64,000 nucleotides of DNA from Azonexus sp. (GTDB lineage Bacteria; Pseudomonadota; Gammaproteobacteria; Burkholderiales; Rhodocyclaceae): positions 186,001-250,000 of the forward strand of contig NZ_JAVBXX010000006.1 in the NCBI RefSeq assembly GCF_030824335.1, in the 5' to 3' direction. Of the stretch, positions 34,336 to 44,803 are shown in pieces. The notes under the pieces were generated by a model that was not told the origin of the DNA, made no database searches, and was given only the letters and a program-made list of their open reading frames with translations. A program made the position numbers and the translations under genes. How positions within the stretch are numbered: position 1 is the stretch's first letter; each line of letters opens with the position of its first letter.

Positions 34336-34802
34336 AGCTGGCGATACTGGCTGTCGGCCATCGCCAGCCCGACTGGGTCAACGATGGCTGCGCCGAGTAT
34401 CTGAAGCGCATGCCGCGCGAACTGGCGGCCAGCGTCAGCGAAATCAAGCCGGAACCGCGTGGCTCCAAAACCCGTGAACAGTTGCTGGCTGCTGAAAAGG
34501 CCCGCATCCGCGATGCCCTGCCGGGCAGTTGCCGGATTGTCGTGCTCGATGAAAAAGGCGACGACCTGACTACGCTCAAGCTGGCCCGGCGTCTGGAAGT
34601 CTGGATGCAGGATGGCCGGGACGTCGCCTTGCTGATCGGCGGGGCCGACGGGCTGGACGAAGAATTCAAGCAACAGGCCGACGACAAGTTGCGCCTGTCC
34701 AGCCTGACGCTGCCGCACGGCATGGCGCGTTTGCTGTTGTGCGAACAACTTTACCGGGCGGTCAGCGTATTGAAAAATCACCCCTATCATCGGGAGGGAT
34801 AA
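34332..34802 (+). CDS. rlmH: 23S rRNA pseudouridine-1915 N3-methyltransferase RlmH
   Basis: The 156-residue SPOUT methyltransferase acts on the tip of helix 69 of 23S rRNA. The sequence starts [30 protein letters not shown] and contains [27 protein letters not shown] and [24 protein letters not shown]; the last segments form the AdoMet trefoil knot. It ends KNHPYHREG, the usual C-terminus. It overlaps rsfS by 4 bases and maf by 1. Confidence 0.98.
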   Translation: MKLAILAVGHRQPDWVNDGCAEYLKRMPRELAASVSEIKPEPRGSKTREQLLAAEKARIRDALPGSCRIVVLDEKGDDLTTLKLARRLEVWMQDGRDVALLIGGADGLDEEFKQQADDKLRLSSLTLPHGMARLLLCEQLYRAVSVLKNHPYHREG

Positions 34803-35407
34803 TGCGTATCTATCTTGCTTCGCGCAGCCCGCGCCGCCGTGAGTTGCTGCATCAGGTCGGGATCGATTTTGAAACCATACTGTTTCGCGGTGGCCCACGA
34901 TCCGACCCGGAAGTTGATGAGACGCCTCTGCCGACTGAAGACCCGGTGGCCTATGTTGAGCGGGTAGCCCGTGCCAAGGCCGGGTACGGCCTGAGTCTGG
35001 TCAATGAACGGCGCTTGCTGCAGCGGCCGGTGCTCGCCGCAGATACGACATTGGCCCTGGATGGCGAGATCATCGGGAAACCGCTTGATGCCGCCGATGC
35101 GACTGCCATCCTGACAAGGCTTTCCGGTCGGACCCACAAAGTGCTGACCGGCGTGGCGGTTTGTTATCAGGGCCGCACGGAATACGTACTATCCGTGAGC
35201 GAGGTGCGCTTTCGCCAACTCGGGGACGATGAAATCCGGCATTACGTCTTGTCCGGCGATCCAATGGACAAGGCCGGCGCCTACGGCATCCAGGGCAAGG
35301 CCGGGCTGTTTGTCGAATACATTGCCGGCAGCTATACCGGCATCATGGGTTTGCCGGTTTGTGAAACCGGGGAACTGCTCAAGCGCTTCGACCTGCATCC
35401 GCTTTGA
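34802..35407 (+). CDS. maf: Maf family nucleotide pyrophosphatase
   Basis: The 201-residue Maf protein hydrolyses non-canonical or methylated nucleoside triphosphates. Motifs are [46 protein letters not shown] and DKAGAYGIQGKAGLFVEYIAGSYTGIMGLP. The D/T/Q positions resemble the YhdE-type (dTTP/UTP) class. ATG 34802 overlaps the rlmH stop by one base. Downstream is a strong hairpin and the convergent paaF gene. Confidence 0.95.
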   Translation: MRIYLASRSPRRRELLHQVGIDFETILFRGGPRSDPEVDETPLPTEDPVAYVERVARAKAGYGLSLVNERRLLQRPVLAADTTLALDGEIIGKPLDAADATAILTRLSGRTHKVLTGVAVCYQGRTEYVLSVSEVRFRQLGDDEIRHYVLSGDPMDKAGAYGIQGKAGLFVEYIAGSYTGIMGLPVCETGELLKRFDLHPL

Positions 35408-35409
35408 TG

Positions 35410-35444
35410 CCTGCCAGACTGCCCCTGCAAGGCAGTCTGACAGG
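35410..35444. terminator. hairpin between convergent maf and paaF
   Basis: CCTGCCAGACTGCC pairs with GGCAGTCTGACAGG across a 7-base loop, with one C-A mismatch. No long T-run follows in either direction, so it may act as a weak bidirectional terminator or RNA 3'-end stabiliser. Confidence 0.5.
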
Positions 35445-35455
35445 TGGAAAAATGC

Positions 35456-36229
35456 TTAGCGGTTCTTGAACACCGGTTTGCGTTTTTCGACGAAGGCCGC
35501 CATGCCTTCCTTCTGGTCTTCCAGCGCAAAGGCCGAGTGGAAGACGCGGCGCTCGAACAGCAGACCTTCGTTCAGCGAACTTTCGTAGGCGCGATTGACC
35601 GTTTCCTTGATCATCATGATCACCGGTAGCGAGTAGCCGGCGATGGTGGCGGCGGCCTTCATCGTTTCCTCCAGCAGTTGATCGGCCGGGATGATGCGGG
35701 CGACGAGGCCGGCCTTCTCGGCTTCGGCTGCGTCCATCATGCGGGCGGTCAGGCACATGTCCATTGCCTTGGCCTTGCCGACGGCGCGTGGCAGGCGCTG
35801 GGTGCCGCCGGCGCCGGGCATGGTGCCGAGGCGGATTTCCGGCTGGCCGAACTTGGCCGTATCGGCCGCGAAGATCATGTCGCACATCATCGCCATTTCA
35901 CAGCCGCCGCCGAGTGCGAAGCCGGCGACTGCCGCGATGACCGGTTTGCGCGTCGTCTTGATGCGTTCCCAGTTGCGCGTGATGAAGTCCGTCTTGTAGG
36001 CGTGCATATAGTCGAAATCCTTCATGAAACCGATGTCGGCTCCTGCGGCGAAGGCTTTTTCGTTGCCGGTGATGACCATGCAGCCGATGTTTTCATCGGC
36101 TTCGAAGGCGTCGACCGCAGCACCGATGGCATCGACTACTTCGTTGTTCAATGCATTCATCGCCTCTGGACGATTGATGCGGATCAGGCCTACCTTGCCG
36201 TGGATTTCTGTCAATACCACTTGTGTCAT
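35456..36229 (-). CDS. paaF: enoyl-CoA hydratase, PaaF-like
   Basis: The 257-residue crotonase-fold enzyme shows NRPEAMNALNNEV, AFAAGADIGFM (oxyanion hole), AAVAGFALGGGCEMAMMCD and GQPEIRLGTMPGAGGTQRLPRAVG, where the glutamates are in place for hydration. In the paa pathway PaaF hydrates 2,3-dehydroadipyl-CoA. The symbol rests on context; a general short-chain enoyl-CoA hydratase is possible. The ATG at 36229 has GGAG 9 bases upstream, and that ribosome site directly abuts the T-run of the terminator after the binding-protein gene. Expression may therefore depend on read-through. Confidence 0.85.
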   Translation of the reverse strand: MTQVVLTEIHGKVGLIRINRPEAMNALNNEVVDAIGAAVDAFEADENIGCMVITGNEKAFAAGADIGFMKDFDYMHAYKTDFITRNWERIKTTRKPVIAAVAGFALGGGCEMAMMCDMIFAADTAKFGQPEIRLGTMPGAGGTQRLPRAVGKAKAMDMCLTARMMDAAEAEKAGLVARIIPADQLLEETMKAAATIAGYSLPVIMMIKETVNRAYESSLNEGLLFERRVFHSAFALEDQKEGMAAFVEKRKPVFKNR

Positions 36230-36241
36230 TGCTGTTTCTCC

Positions 36242-36270
36242 AAAAAAAAACCGCCAAGTCACCCTGGCGG
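36242..36270 (-). terminator. intrinsic terminator between the binding-protein gene and paaF
   Basis: On the minus strand CCGCCA pairs with TGGCGG around an 8-base loop, followed by nine T. The T-run ends 3 bases before the GGAG of paaF (in the sense TTTTTTTTTGGAG), so this works as a terminator or attenuator inside the gene run. Confidence 0.8.
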
Positions 36271-36297
36271 CCAAGTCGAATGATTGTTTGCCGCGCT

Positions 36298-37443
36298 TTA
36301 TTGAACCAGCGACCAGTCGCCGTTCTTGACTTCCAGCATGCGGAAGGCGGAGAGGTCGAGGCCCATGTGGTCGGTTGCCGACATATTGTAAGTGCCGCTG
36401 GTACCGACAAAGCCCTTGGTCGCTTCGATGGCATCGCGGACCTTGGTCTTGTCCGTGGAATTTGCCCGTTTGATCGCGTCGACCGCAATCATCAAGCCGT
36501 CGTAGGCGTAGCCGCCGAAGGTCGAAACCTCGGATTTGTAGGCTGCCTTGTAAGCTTTGTCATAGGCCGTGACGACCGGCTTCTGGGCATCGTTGGCTGG
36601 CAGTTTTTCCGGGATCAACTGAGCCGGGGAGGGCAGACGCACCCCTTCGGCAGCCGGGCCGGCCAGCTTCAGGAATTCATCCGAAGCGACGCCGTGCGAC
36701 TGATACAAGGGCAGGGTAATGCCCAGTTGCTTGTAGTTCTTGGTGGCGATGGCCGGTCCCTGACCCAGACCGAAGATGAACACGGCCTGGACACCCGGCG
36801 TATTGCGGATCTTGGTCAGTTGCGGGCTCATGTCCGTATCTTTCGGACCGTAGGTTTCATTGGCCACCAGCGTGACGCCGTACTTGGCGGCAACGCCTTC
36901 GGTTTCCTTCTTGCCGGATTGGCCGAAACCGGAGGTTTCGGAGAACAGGGCAACCTTGGTCAGGCCGCGCTTTTTCATGTCTTCGAAGACTTTTTCAGCG
37001 GCCATGCGGTCGGTGTGCGGGGTCTTGAAAACGAATTTCTTGACTGGCTCAACGATCACGACGGCACCGGCCAGCGAAATGAAGGGGATACCGGCGCGTT
37101 CGACGAGCGGCACCATCGACATCGTGCCGCCGGTGGTCGTGCCGCCGACGATCAGGTCAACCTTGTCGTCGTCGATCAGGCGCTTGGCGAAACCGTTCGC
37201 CTTGTTGGCATCGCTGCCATCGTCGTAATGCACCAACTGAAGCGGACGACCAATGACGCCACCCTTCTTGTTGATGTCGTCCACGTAGAGTTGCAGGGTC
37301 TTCAGTTCGGGGTCGCCGAGGAAAGCAGCCGGGCCGGTTACCGACAGAACGGAACCAATCTTGATCGGGTCGGCAGCGTAGGCACCGAAAGCGCCAAGGA
37401 CCAGCGCAGCGCCGGCAGCGAGTTTCTTCATGCTTTGCTTCAT
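36298..37443 (-). CDS. periplasmic substrate-binding protein of a LivK-type ABC transporter
   Basis: The 381-residue protein has a signal peptide (KKLAAGAALVLGAFGAYA) and a type I periplasmic-binding fold: PIKIGSVLSVTGPAAFLGDPELKTLQLYVDDINKKGGVIGRPLQLVHYDDGSDANKA, then GGTTTGGTMSMVPLVERAGIPFISLAG. Such proteins carry branched-chain amino acids, amides or aromatic acids. AGGAG precedes the ATG by 8 bases. It is embedded in the paa operon with no permease beside it, while livHMGF at 56.4-60.3 kb lacks a binding protein. Phenylacetate or a related aromatic acid is the inferred ligand. Confidence 0.85.
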   Translation of the reverse strand: MKQSMKKLAAGAALVLGAFGAYAADPIKIGSVLSVTGPAAFLGDPELKTLQLYVDDINKKGGVIGRPLQLVHYDDGSDANKANGFAKRLIDDDKVDLIVGGTTTGGTMSMVPLVERAGIPFISLAGAVVIVEPVKKFVFKTPHTDRMAAEKVFEDMKKRGLTKVALFSETSGFGQSGKKETEGVAAKYGVTLVANETYGPKDTDMSPQLTKIRNTPGVQAVFIFGLGQGPAIATKNYKQLGITLPLYQSHGVASDEFLKLAGPAAEGVRLPSPAQLIPEKLPANDAQKPVVTAYDKAYKAAYKSEVSTFGGYAYDGLMIAVDAIKRANSTDKTKVRDAIEATKGFVGTSGTYNMSATDHMGLDLSAFRMLEVKNGDWSLVQ

Positions 37444-37515
37444 GGATTTGTCTCCTCTGTTTTGAATTAATGTGTTACGGATTATGGAATGTATTCTGAA
37501 AAATTGAAACAGTTT

Positions 37516-38721
37516 TCAGACCCGCTCGATAATCATCGCGATGCCCTGTCCCACACCGATACACATGGTGCACAACGCGTAGCGTCCGCCTCGGCGTTGC
37601 AGTTCGTAAGCCGCGGTGGTGACCAGGCGGGCACCGCTCATGCCGAGCGGATGACCGATGGCAATCGCGCCGCCATTCGGGTTTACATGCGTTGCGTCGT
37701 CGCCCAGGCCAAGGTCGCGCAGCACGGCCAGCGCTTGCGCCGCGAAGGCTTCATTCAGCTCGATGACGTCCATCTGGTCCAGCGTCAGGCCGGTCTGCGC
37801 CAACACCTTGCGCACTGCCGGGGCTGGGCCGAAACCCATGATGCGCGGCGGTACGCCGGCCGTTGCCATGCCGACCACGCGGGCCAGCGGCTTCAGTCCG
37901 TATTGTCCGGCGGCAGCGGCGGAAGCGATGAGCAGCGCGCAGGCGCCGTCATTGACGCCGGAGGCGTTGCCGGCAGTGACCGTCAGGTCCGGGCCGTTCA
38001 CACCCTTTAGTTTGGCCAGTTGTTCGAGCGTGGTTTCGGGCCGCGGATGCTCATCGCGGTCGACGACCTTGGGATCGCCTTTTTTCTGCGCGATGACCAC
38101 CGGCACCAGTTCGTCGGCAAAACGCCCGGCCGCATCGGCGGCGCCCCAGCGCTGTTGCGAACGGATGGCGAAGGCGTCCTGGTCGGCACGGCTGATCTTG
38201 AATTCTTCGGCCACGTTGTCAGCCGTCTGCGGCATCGAGTGCGTGTCGTAGAGCTTCTTCATCAGCGGATTGGCGAAGCGCCAGCCGATGGTCGTGTCGT
38301 AGATTGCCGCGTTGCGCGAAAAGGCGGAGTCGGCCTTGCCCATCACGAACGGTGCGCGCGACATGCTTTCGACGCCGCCGGCGATCATCAGCGAGGTTTC
38401 GCCGGACTTGATCGAGCGGGCGGCCAGACCGACCGCATCCATACCGGAGCCGCACAGGCGGTTCACCGTCGTGCCCGGCACTTCGATCGGCAGGCCGGCC
38501 AACAGGCCGGACATGCGGGCGACGTTGCGATTGTCTTCGCCGGCCTGGTTGGCGCAGCCGTAGATGATGTCATCGACGGCCGTCCAGTCGACCTGCGGAT
38601 TGCGTTCCATCAGTGCCTTGAGCGGAATGGCGCCGAGGTCGTCGGCGCGCACGCCAGCCAGCGCGCCGCCGTAGCGGCCAATCGGGGTGCGGATGGCGTC
38701 GCAGATAAAGGCTTCAATCAT
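37516..38721 (-). CDS. paaJ: acetyl-CoA acyltransferase, 3-oxoadipyl-CoA thiolase type
   Basis: The 401-residue thiolase has the catalytic Cys at residue 90 (TVNRLCGSGMDAV), GHPLGMSGAR with the active His, and CTMCIGVGQG with the second Cys. The start IEAFICDAIRTPIGRYGGAL is the PaaJ/PcaF subgroup pattern. It cleaves 3-oxoadipyl-CoA to succinyl-CoA and acetyl-CoA, and in the paa pathway also 3-oxo-5,6-dehydrosuberyl-CoA. The ATG at 38721 is placed at the homology start. It lies 10 bp downstream of paaK. Confidence 0.92.
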   Translation of the reverse strand: MIEAFICDAIRTPIGRYGGALAGVRADDLGAIPLKALMERNPQVDWTAVDDIIYGCANQAGEDNRNVARMSGLLAGLPIEVPGTTVNRLCGSGMDAVGLAARSIKSGETSLMIAGGVESMSRAPFVMGKADSAFSRNAAIYDTTIGWRFANPLMKKLYDTHSMPQTADNVAEEFKISRADQDAFAIRSQQRWGAADAAGRFADELVPVVIAQKKGDPKVVDRDEHPRPETTLEQLAKLKGVNGPDLTVTAGNASGVNDGACALLIASAAAAGQYGLKPLARVVGMATAGVPPRIMGFGPAPAVRKVLAQTGLTLDQMDVIELNEAFAAQALAVLRDLGLGDDATHVNPNGGAIAIGHPLGMSGARLVTTAAYELQRRGGRYALCTMCIGVGQGIAMIIERV

Positions 38722-38731
38722 GGTGTTTTCC

Positions 38732-40057
<1,326 letters not shown>

Positions 40058-40082
40058 GATTGTCTCCTCTCTCTTTTGTTGT

Positions 40083-40556
40083 TCAGGCAGGCTGGTCGGC
40101 TTGCTGCAAACCGGCGATCACTTCGCCATTGATACGATAGGACTTGCCACGGAACAGCGCGACGGTCTTGCCGCCGGCAATGCGCACGGTGATGTCGTAC
40201 ACGCCGGTACGACCAGCCGCCGACTGCTCGACGGCCTCGGCTTCCAGCAGGTCGCCTTCGCGGGCCGGTGCCAGGAAATCGATATGGCAGGCCGAGGCCA
40301 CCGTATTCTTGTTGTAGCTGTTGCAGGCGTAGGCAAAGGCCGTATCGGCCAGGCTGAAGATCATGCCGCCGTGGCAAATGTGGTGGCCGTTCACCATGTC
40401 GCCGCGTACCGGCATGGTGAGCAGGGCGCTGCCCGGCTGGACACGGATGATTTTCATGCCCAGCGCCTGGGCCGCACGGTCGCGTGACCACATCGCTTCG
40501 GCGGTGGCTTCGGCGAGGGCTTGCGCTTCGGCAAGGCTGAGTTTCGGTTCAGTCAT
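40083..40556 (-). CDS. paaI: hotdog-fold thioesterase PaaI
   Basis: The 157-residue hotdog-fold acyl-CoA thioesterase carries GDMVNGHHICHGGMIFSLADTAFAYACNSYN, with the HGG motif and catalytic Asp, as in PaaI. It is thought to rescue CoA from dead-end hydroxyphenylacetyl-CoA or ring-opened intermediates. The ATG at 40556 lies within the last codons of paaH (8-base overlap). Confidence 0.95.
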   Translation of the reverse strand: MTEPKLSLAEAQALAEATAEAMWSRDRAAQALGMKIIRVQPGSALLTMPVRGDMVNGHHICHGGMIFSLADTAFAYACNSYNKNTVASACHIDFLAPAREGDLLEAEAVEQSAAGRTGVYDITVRIAGGKTVALFRGKSYRINGEVIAGLQQADQPA

Positions 40557-42072
40557 GGATGTTCCTTCCGGCAAAAACGGCACGCTGCAGCAGCGGGGAG
40601 ATGCGATAACGGTCTTCGCCGTAGGTGGAGCCAAGATTGGCCAGCACATCGCAGATCGTCGCAACGCCCACCTGATCGGCCCAGGCTAGCGGCCCCTGCG
40701 GATAATTGACGCCCAGACGCATGGCCGAATCGGCCGCGCTTTCCGAGCAAACACCCTGGTTGACCGCATCCGCCGCTTCGTTGGCCAGCATGGCGACGGT
40801 GCGCATGACAGCCAGGGCGGGTACGTCGTGGAAACGCGAGACGGCGAATTCGGCGGCCTGCAACAGGCCGACGGCCGACGCGGCGGCAGCCGGTTCACAC
40901 TGTTCGGCCACGGCAATGGCCAGGCGCTTGGCCTGTGAGTAATCGAGGGCCAGATCGATCAGCACGGTGTTGGCGACGCCGCTTTCGGCAGCGCGTTGCG
41001 TGGCGCTGCGGCCGTCGGTGACGTAAATGACGGCGCGGCCGATTTCGGCGATGCGGCCATCGGTCGCCGGCGCCCGGCTGGAACTCAGGTCGCTGTGCTG
41101 CAAGCGTTCAGCCAGTGCTTCTGCAGCGGTCGACTCACCAAAAATGGTGATTTTGCCGGCTGGCGTATGCGCCGCCATCGTGTTTGCCGCCGGCCGCACG
41201 GCGCCTTCGCGGTAATCGTAGAAACCGCGCCCGCTCTTGCGGCCGTAGAAACCGGCATCGACCAGTTCCTGCTGGATCAGCGAGGGCAGGAAACGCTGGT
41301 CGTTGTAAAAGGCGCGCCAGACCGAATTGGTCACGGCGAAATTGACGTCGTGGCCGATCATGTCCATCAACTCGAACGGCCCCATGCGGAAACCGCCGGC
41401 TTCGCGCATCACCGCATCGATGGTCGCGTAGTCGGCAGCACCTTCCTGCGCCAGGCGCAGGGCTTCGGCGTAATACGGCCGGGCCACACGATTGACGATG
41501 AATCCCGGGGTCGACTTGGCGTGCACCGGGGTTTTGCCCCAGGCTTTGGCGGTGTCGAACAGCGTATCGGCGACGGCCGGCGTGGTGGCCAGGCCGGAAA
41601 CGATTTCAACCAGCGCCATCAGTGGCGCCGGGTTGAAGAAGTGCAGGCCGGCCAGGCGTTCCGGTTGCTTCAGTGCAGCGCCGATGGCGGTGACCGAAAT
41701 CGACGAGGTGTTGGTGCCGAAAATGCAGTCGCTGCCGACGATGCTTTCCAGGTCGGCGTAAAGCTTCTGCTTGGCTTCGAGATTTTCGACGATGGCTTCG
41801 ACCACCAGCGCGCAGTCGGCCAGTTCGGCCAGTTCAGCGACCGGCTGCAGGCGCTGGCCGGCGGCCTGGGCGGCTTCTGCGGTCAACTTGCCTTTTTCGG
41901 CCATTTTCGCGAACTGGGCGCGGATGCCTTCGATGGCTTTCTCCGCAGCGCCGGGCCGATTGTCGAGCAGCTTGACCGGGTGGCCGGCCTGCGCGGCAAT
42001 CTGCGCAATGCCGGCACCCATGGCGCCGGTGCCGACCACGGCGACGACCGCCATTTGGGCGAGAGCGGTCAT
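40549..42072 (-). CDS. paaH: 3-hydroxyacyl-CoA dehydrogenase PaaH
   Basis: The 507-residue protein is a two-unit 3-hydroxyacyl-CoA dehydrogenase, longer than the 280-residue short form. The NAD site is VAVVGTGAMGAGIAQIAAQAGH, followed by EAIVENLEAKQKLYADLE and FFNPAPLMALVEIV, with the catalytic His/Glu in the C-terminal helical domain repeated twice (RPYYAEALRLAQEG; GVNYPQGPLAWADQVG). It oxidises 3-hydroxyadipyl-CoA. It lies 3 bp after paaG and overlaps paaI. Confidence 0.95.
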   Translation of the reverse strand: MTALAQMAVVAVVGTGAMGAGIAQIAAQAGHPVKLLDNRPGAAEKAIEGIRAQFAKMAEKGKLTAEAAQAAGQRLQPVAELAELADCALVVEAIVENLEAKQKLYADLESIVGSDCIFGTNTSSISVTAIGAALKQPERLAGLHFFNPAPLMALVEIVSGLATTPAVADTLFDTAKAWGKTPVHAKSTPGFIVNRVARPYYAEALRLAQEGAADYATIDAVMREAGGFRMGPFELMDMIGHDVNFAVTNSVWRAFYNDQRFLPSLIQQELVDAGFYGRKSGRGFYDYREGAVRPAANTMAAHTPAGKITIFGESTAAEALAERLQHSDLSSSRAPATDGRIAEIGRAVIYVTDGRSATQRAAESGVANTVLIDLALDYSQAKRLAIAVAEQCEPAAAASAVGLLQAAEFAVSRFHDVPALAVMRTVAMLANEAADAVNQGVCSESAADSAMRLGVNYPQGPLAWADQVGVATICDVLANLGSTYGEDRYRISPLLQRAVFAGRNIHD

Positions 42073-42075
42073 CGC

Positions 42076-42870
42076 TTATTCCCCGGTGAAGTTGGGCGCG
42101 CGCTTGGCCATGAAGGCGGCGACGCCTTCAGCGTAATCCGGCGACCAGCCGAGCTCGCGCATGTAGCTGCCCTCGAACGACAATTGCTGTTCCAGCGTGT
42201 GCCCCGGTGCGGCGTGCATGGCCTGGCGGGTACGGACCAGCGCCTTGGTCGGCGCGGTGGAAAGTTGCGTCGCGATGGCGTCGACCGTAGCAGCGAACTC
42301 GGCGTCCTCGACGCACTGCCAGATCAGGCCCCATTCGGCGGCTTTTTCCGCCGGCAGCTTCTCGGCCAGCAGGGCGAGACCCATGGCGCGTGCCATGCCG
42401 ACGCGCTGCGGCAGGAACCAGGTGCCGCCGGTGTCCGGAATCAGGCCGATCTTGGAAAAGGCCTGCAGGAAGGAGGCGGACTTGGCGGCGATCACCAGAT
42501 CGCAGGCCAGCGCGACCGATGCACCGGCGCCGGCGGCAATTCCATTGACCGCAGCGATGGTCGGCACGCGCAGGTTCTGCAGGCGCAGCACCAGCGGCTT
42601 GTAATTGCGTTCGACGGTGTTGCCGATGTCCGGCATCTTGCCGGCCTGGATCTGCATGGCACGGTCGCCGAGGTCCTGCCCGGCGGAAAAACCGCGGCCG
42701 GCGCCGGTCAGCACCAGCACGCGGATGGATTTGTCGTCCTGGATGCGATCCAGCGCGACGCGCAGTTCGGCGTGCATGTCGTCGGTAAAGCTGTTCAGCT
42801 TGTCCGGACGGTTCAGGGTCAGGCGGGCGATGCCGTTGCTGACGTCAAAGAGGATGTTTTCGAATTGCAT
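42076..42870 (-). CDS. paaG: ring-1,2-epoxyphenylacetyl-CoA isomerase PaaG
   Basis: The 264-residue crotonase-fold enzyme reads GRGFSAGQDLGDRAM (oxyanion hole), NGIAAGAGASVALACDLVIAAKSASFLQAFSKIGLIPDTGGTWFLP, with the catalytic Asp of PaaG in PDTGG. PaaG isomerises the ring-epoxide to an oxepin and shifts double bonds in later steps. The ATG at 42870 follows GAGG with 7-base spacing; a TTG two codons upstream is less likely. Gene order paaN-paaG-paaH-paaI is conserved. Confidence 0.95.
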   Translation of the reverse strand: MQFENILFDVSNGIARLTLNRPDKLNSFTDDMHAELRVALDRIQDDKSIRVLVLTGAGRGFSAGQDLGDRAMQIQAGKMPDIGNTVERNYKPLVLRLQNLRVPTIAAVNGIAAGAGASVALACDLVIAAKSASFLQAFSKIGLIPDTGGTWFLPQRVGMARAMGLALLAEKLPAEKAAEWGLIWQCVEDAEFAATVDAIATQLSTAPTKALVRTRQAMHAAPGHTLEQQLSFEGSYMRELGWSPDYAEGVAAFMAKRAPNFTGE

Positions 42871-42879
42871 GGGCAAACC

Positions 42880-44547
42880 TCAGATGTGGTAGCGGCGCTG
42901 GACAACGCGGAAGCGGTTGGCGACGAAGGCGGAATCGGCGTAGGACGCATTGGCTGCCGGGTTGCCGCCGGTGCCGTGGTAATCGGAATAAGCCGCCGAT
43001 TGATTGACATAGACACCGCCGGTCAGATTGATCGACAGGGCGACCTTGGAACGCCAGGTGGCTTCGGTCATTGCCTCGATAACGGCGGGCTGGGTTGAAT
43101 AGACTGCTGCGGTCAACGCGCCGTGGGTGGCAATAATGCGTTCGGACAGGGCGATGGCAGCAGCGGTGTCGGCGACCTTGACGATGAAGCTGATCGGGCC
43201 GAAACGCTCTTCCATATAGGCGGCTTCGTCGCCGGCGTCACACGCCAGCAGCAGCGGGGTGCGTACTTCGGCTTTCGGGAATTCCGGATTGTCCAGCTTG
43301 GTGGGGGCGAGAATGACCTTGCCCAGCTTGCCGGAAGCGGCTTCTTCAATACGCTTCAGGGTATCGGCCGACTGGATCGCACCGAGTACGGCGTGGGCGA
43401 CTTCCGGCTTGCTCAGGAAACCGGTGACGGACTTTGCCAGATCGGCGCAAACCTCGTCGTAGGACTTGTGGCCTTCGTCGGTTTCGATGCCGCCGGCCGG
43501 GACGAAAATAGCCTGCGAGGTGGTGCACATCTGGCCGGAATACAACGACAGCGTGAACGCCAGGTTGCCGAGCATGCGCTTGTAGCTGTCGGTCGAGTCG
43601 ATGACGATGTTGTTGACGCCAGCCAGTTCGGCATAAACCTGCGCCTGGCGGCAGTTGTCGATCAGCCACTGGCCGAAGACGTTGCCACCGGTGAAATCGA
43701 CCGACTTGACGGCCGGGTGGGTGACCAGTTTCTGCGTCGTGGCGCGGTCGTTGGCCACAGCCAGCGTGACCAGATTGGGGTCGATGCCGTTTTCGGCCAG
43801 CACGGCGCGGATCGTGCGCACGGTGATCGCGGCGGGCAGGATGGCATTGCTGTGCGGCTTGACGATCACCGCGTTGCCGGTGGACAGCGCAGCGAACAGG
43901 CCGGGGTAGGTATTCCAGGTCGGGAAGGTGCCGCAGCCGACAACGACGCCGATGCCACGGCCGACGACTTGGAAGTGCTTCTTCATGACCAGCGGCGGGT
44001 TTTTGCCCTGCGGCTTTTCCCAGACGGTATCAGCCGGAACGAAAGCCTGTTCGCGATAGGCGTAGGCGACCGCTTCCAGGCCGCGATCCTGGGCGTGCGG
44101 CGCGCCGGCCTGGAAGGCCATCATCCAGCCCTGGCCGGTGGTCAGCATCACGGCATGGGCGATCTCGAAACTCTGCTTGTTCAGGCGATCAAGAATTTCC
44201 AGACAAATGCCGGTCCGGCCATCGTTGCCGATTTTCTGCCAGCCGCTCATCGCGGCATTGCCGGCGGCGATCAGGGCTTCGATGTCGCACACCGGATAAG
44301 TCACGTTCAGGTCGATGCCATAGGGCGACTGCTCGCCCCCATGCCAAGCGTTCTGGCCTGGCTGGTCGAGCACGAACTGTTTGCCCAGGTGGGCATCAAA
44401 TGCACTCTTGCCATCGGCCGGAGCGGTTTCGCCATAGACCTTGGGGCTGGGCATTTCGTTATAGGCCGACCAGTAACCACGGGTGGCGATGGCGTTCAGG
44501 GCACCATCAAGCGTGGCGCGGTGTTTGTCGAGCAGCGGGTGGGACAT
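42880..44547 (-). CDS. paaN: phenylacetate degradation aldehyde dehydrogenase PaaN
   Basis: The 555-residue protein matches the PaaN (TIGR02288-type) aldehyde dehydrogenase: RGYWSAYNEMPSPKVYGE, GRGIGVVVGCGTFPTWNTYPGLFAALSTGNAVIVKPH, DFTGGNVFG, LYSGQMCTTSQAIFVP (catalytic Cys) and AYMEERFGPISFIVKV. It is proposed to oxidise the ring-opened semialdehyde in the phenylacetyl-CoA pathway in organisms without PaaZ. CAGGAG precedes its start, and it heads the minus-strand operon. A 16-bp palindrome lies 118-133 bases upstream of the ATG. Confidence 0.93.
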   Translation of the reverse strand: MSHPLLDKHRATLDGALNAIATRGYWSAYNEMPSPKVYGETAPADGKSAFDAHLGKQFVLDQPGQNAWHGGEQSPYGIDLNVTYPVCDIEALIAAGNAAMSGWQKIGNDGRTGICLEILDRLNKQSFEIAHAVMLTTGQGWMMAFQAGAPHAQDRGLEAVAYAYREQAFVPADTVWEKPQGKNPPLVMKKHFQVVGRGIGVVVGCGTFPTWNTYPGLFAALSTGNAVIVKPHSNAILPAAITVRTIRAVLAENGIDPNLVTLAVANDRATTQKLVTHPAVKSVDFTGGNVFGQWLIDNCRQAQVYAELAGVNNIVIDSTDSYKRMLGNLAFTLSLYSGQMCTTSQAIFVPAGGIETDEGHKSYDEVCADLAKSVTGFLSKPEVAHAVLGAIQSADTLKRIEEAASGKLGKVILAPTKLDNPEFPKAEVRTPLLLACDAGDEAAYMEERFGPISFIVKVADTAAAIALSERIIATHGALTAAVYSTQPAVIEAMTEATWRSKVALSINLTGGVYVNQSAAYSDYHGTGGNPAANASYADSAFVANRFRVVQRRYHI

Positions 44548-44664
44548 ATCGATTCTCCTGTCAGGTGGCGGCGCAGCGCTGGGTTTTGCTACACGTTACC
44601 GATTGTTGCTTCATGTTGTTTCATGTCGTATCACATTACAGCACAGAGAATCGAGTTTTGTATA

Positions 44665-44680
44665 GCGGAATTTATTCCGC
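44665..44680. promoter_or_regulatory. 16-bp perfect palindrome in the paaN upstream region
   Basis: GCGGAAT-TT-ATTCCGC, inside the 349-bp divergent gap 44548-44896. On the minus strand it falls between a possible -35 (TTGTGC) and -10 (TATACA), 19 bp apart, so a bound repressor would block paaN transcription. A 10-bp direct repeat (TCATGTTGTT / TCATGTCGTA, 44611-44630) lies closer to paaN. I cannot say which regulator binds either. Confidence 0.5.
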
Positions 44681-44803
44681 GTTGCACAAAAATATCAATA
44701 TAAAACAACCGTGATTGCTGGGTGTTTTTAGTATTTGCAGAAAATTTTCCCTGTATTTTCTTCCGCGATAAAACAGATTTTTTCTAAAGCGATACAAAAA
44801 ATG

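Noticed and set aside
40996..44703. Long plus-strand open frames opposite paaN, paaG and paaH (700 and 526 codons)
   Set aside because: The minus-strand genes have full enzyme motifs; the opposite frames are shadows of biased codons.
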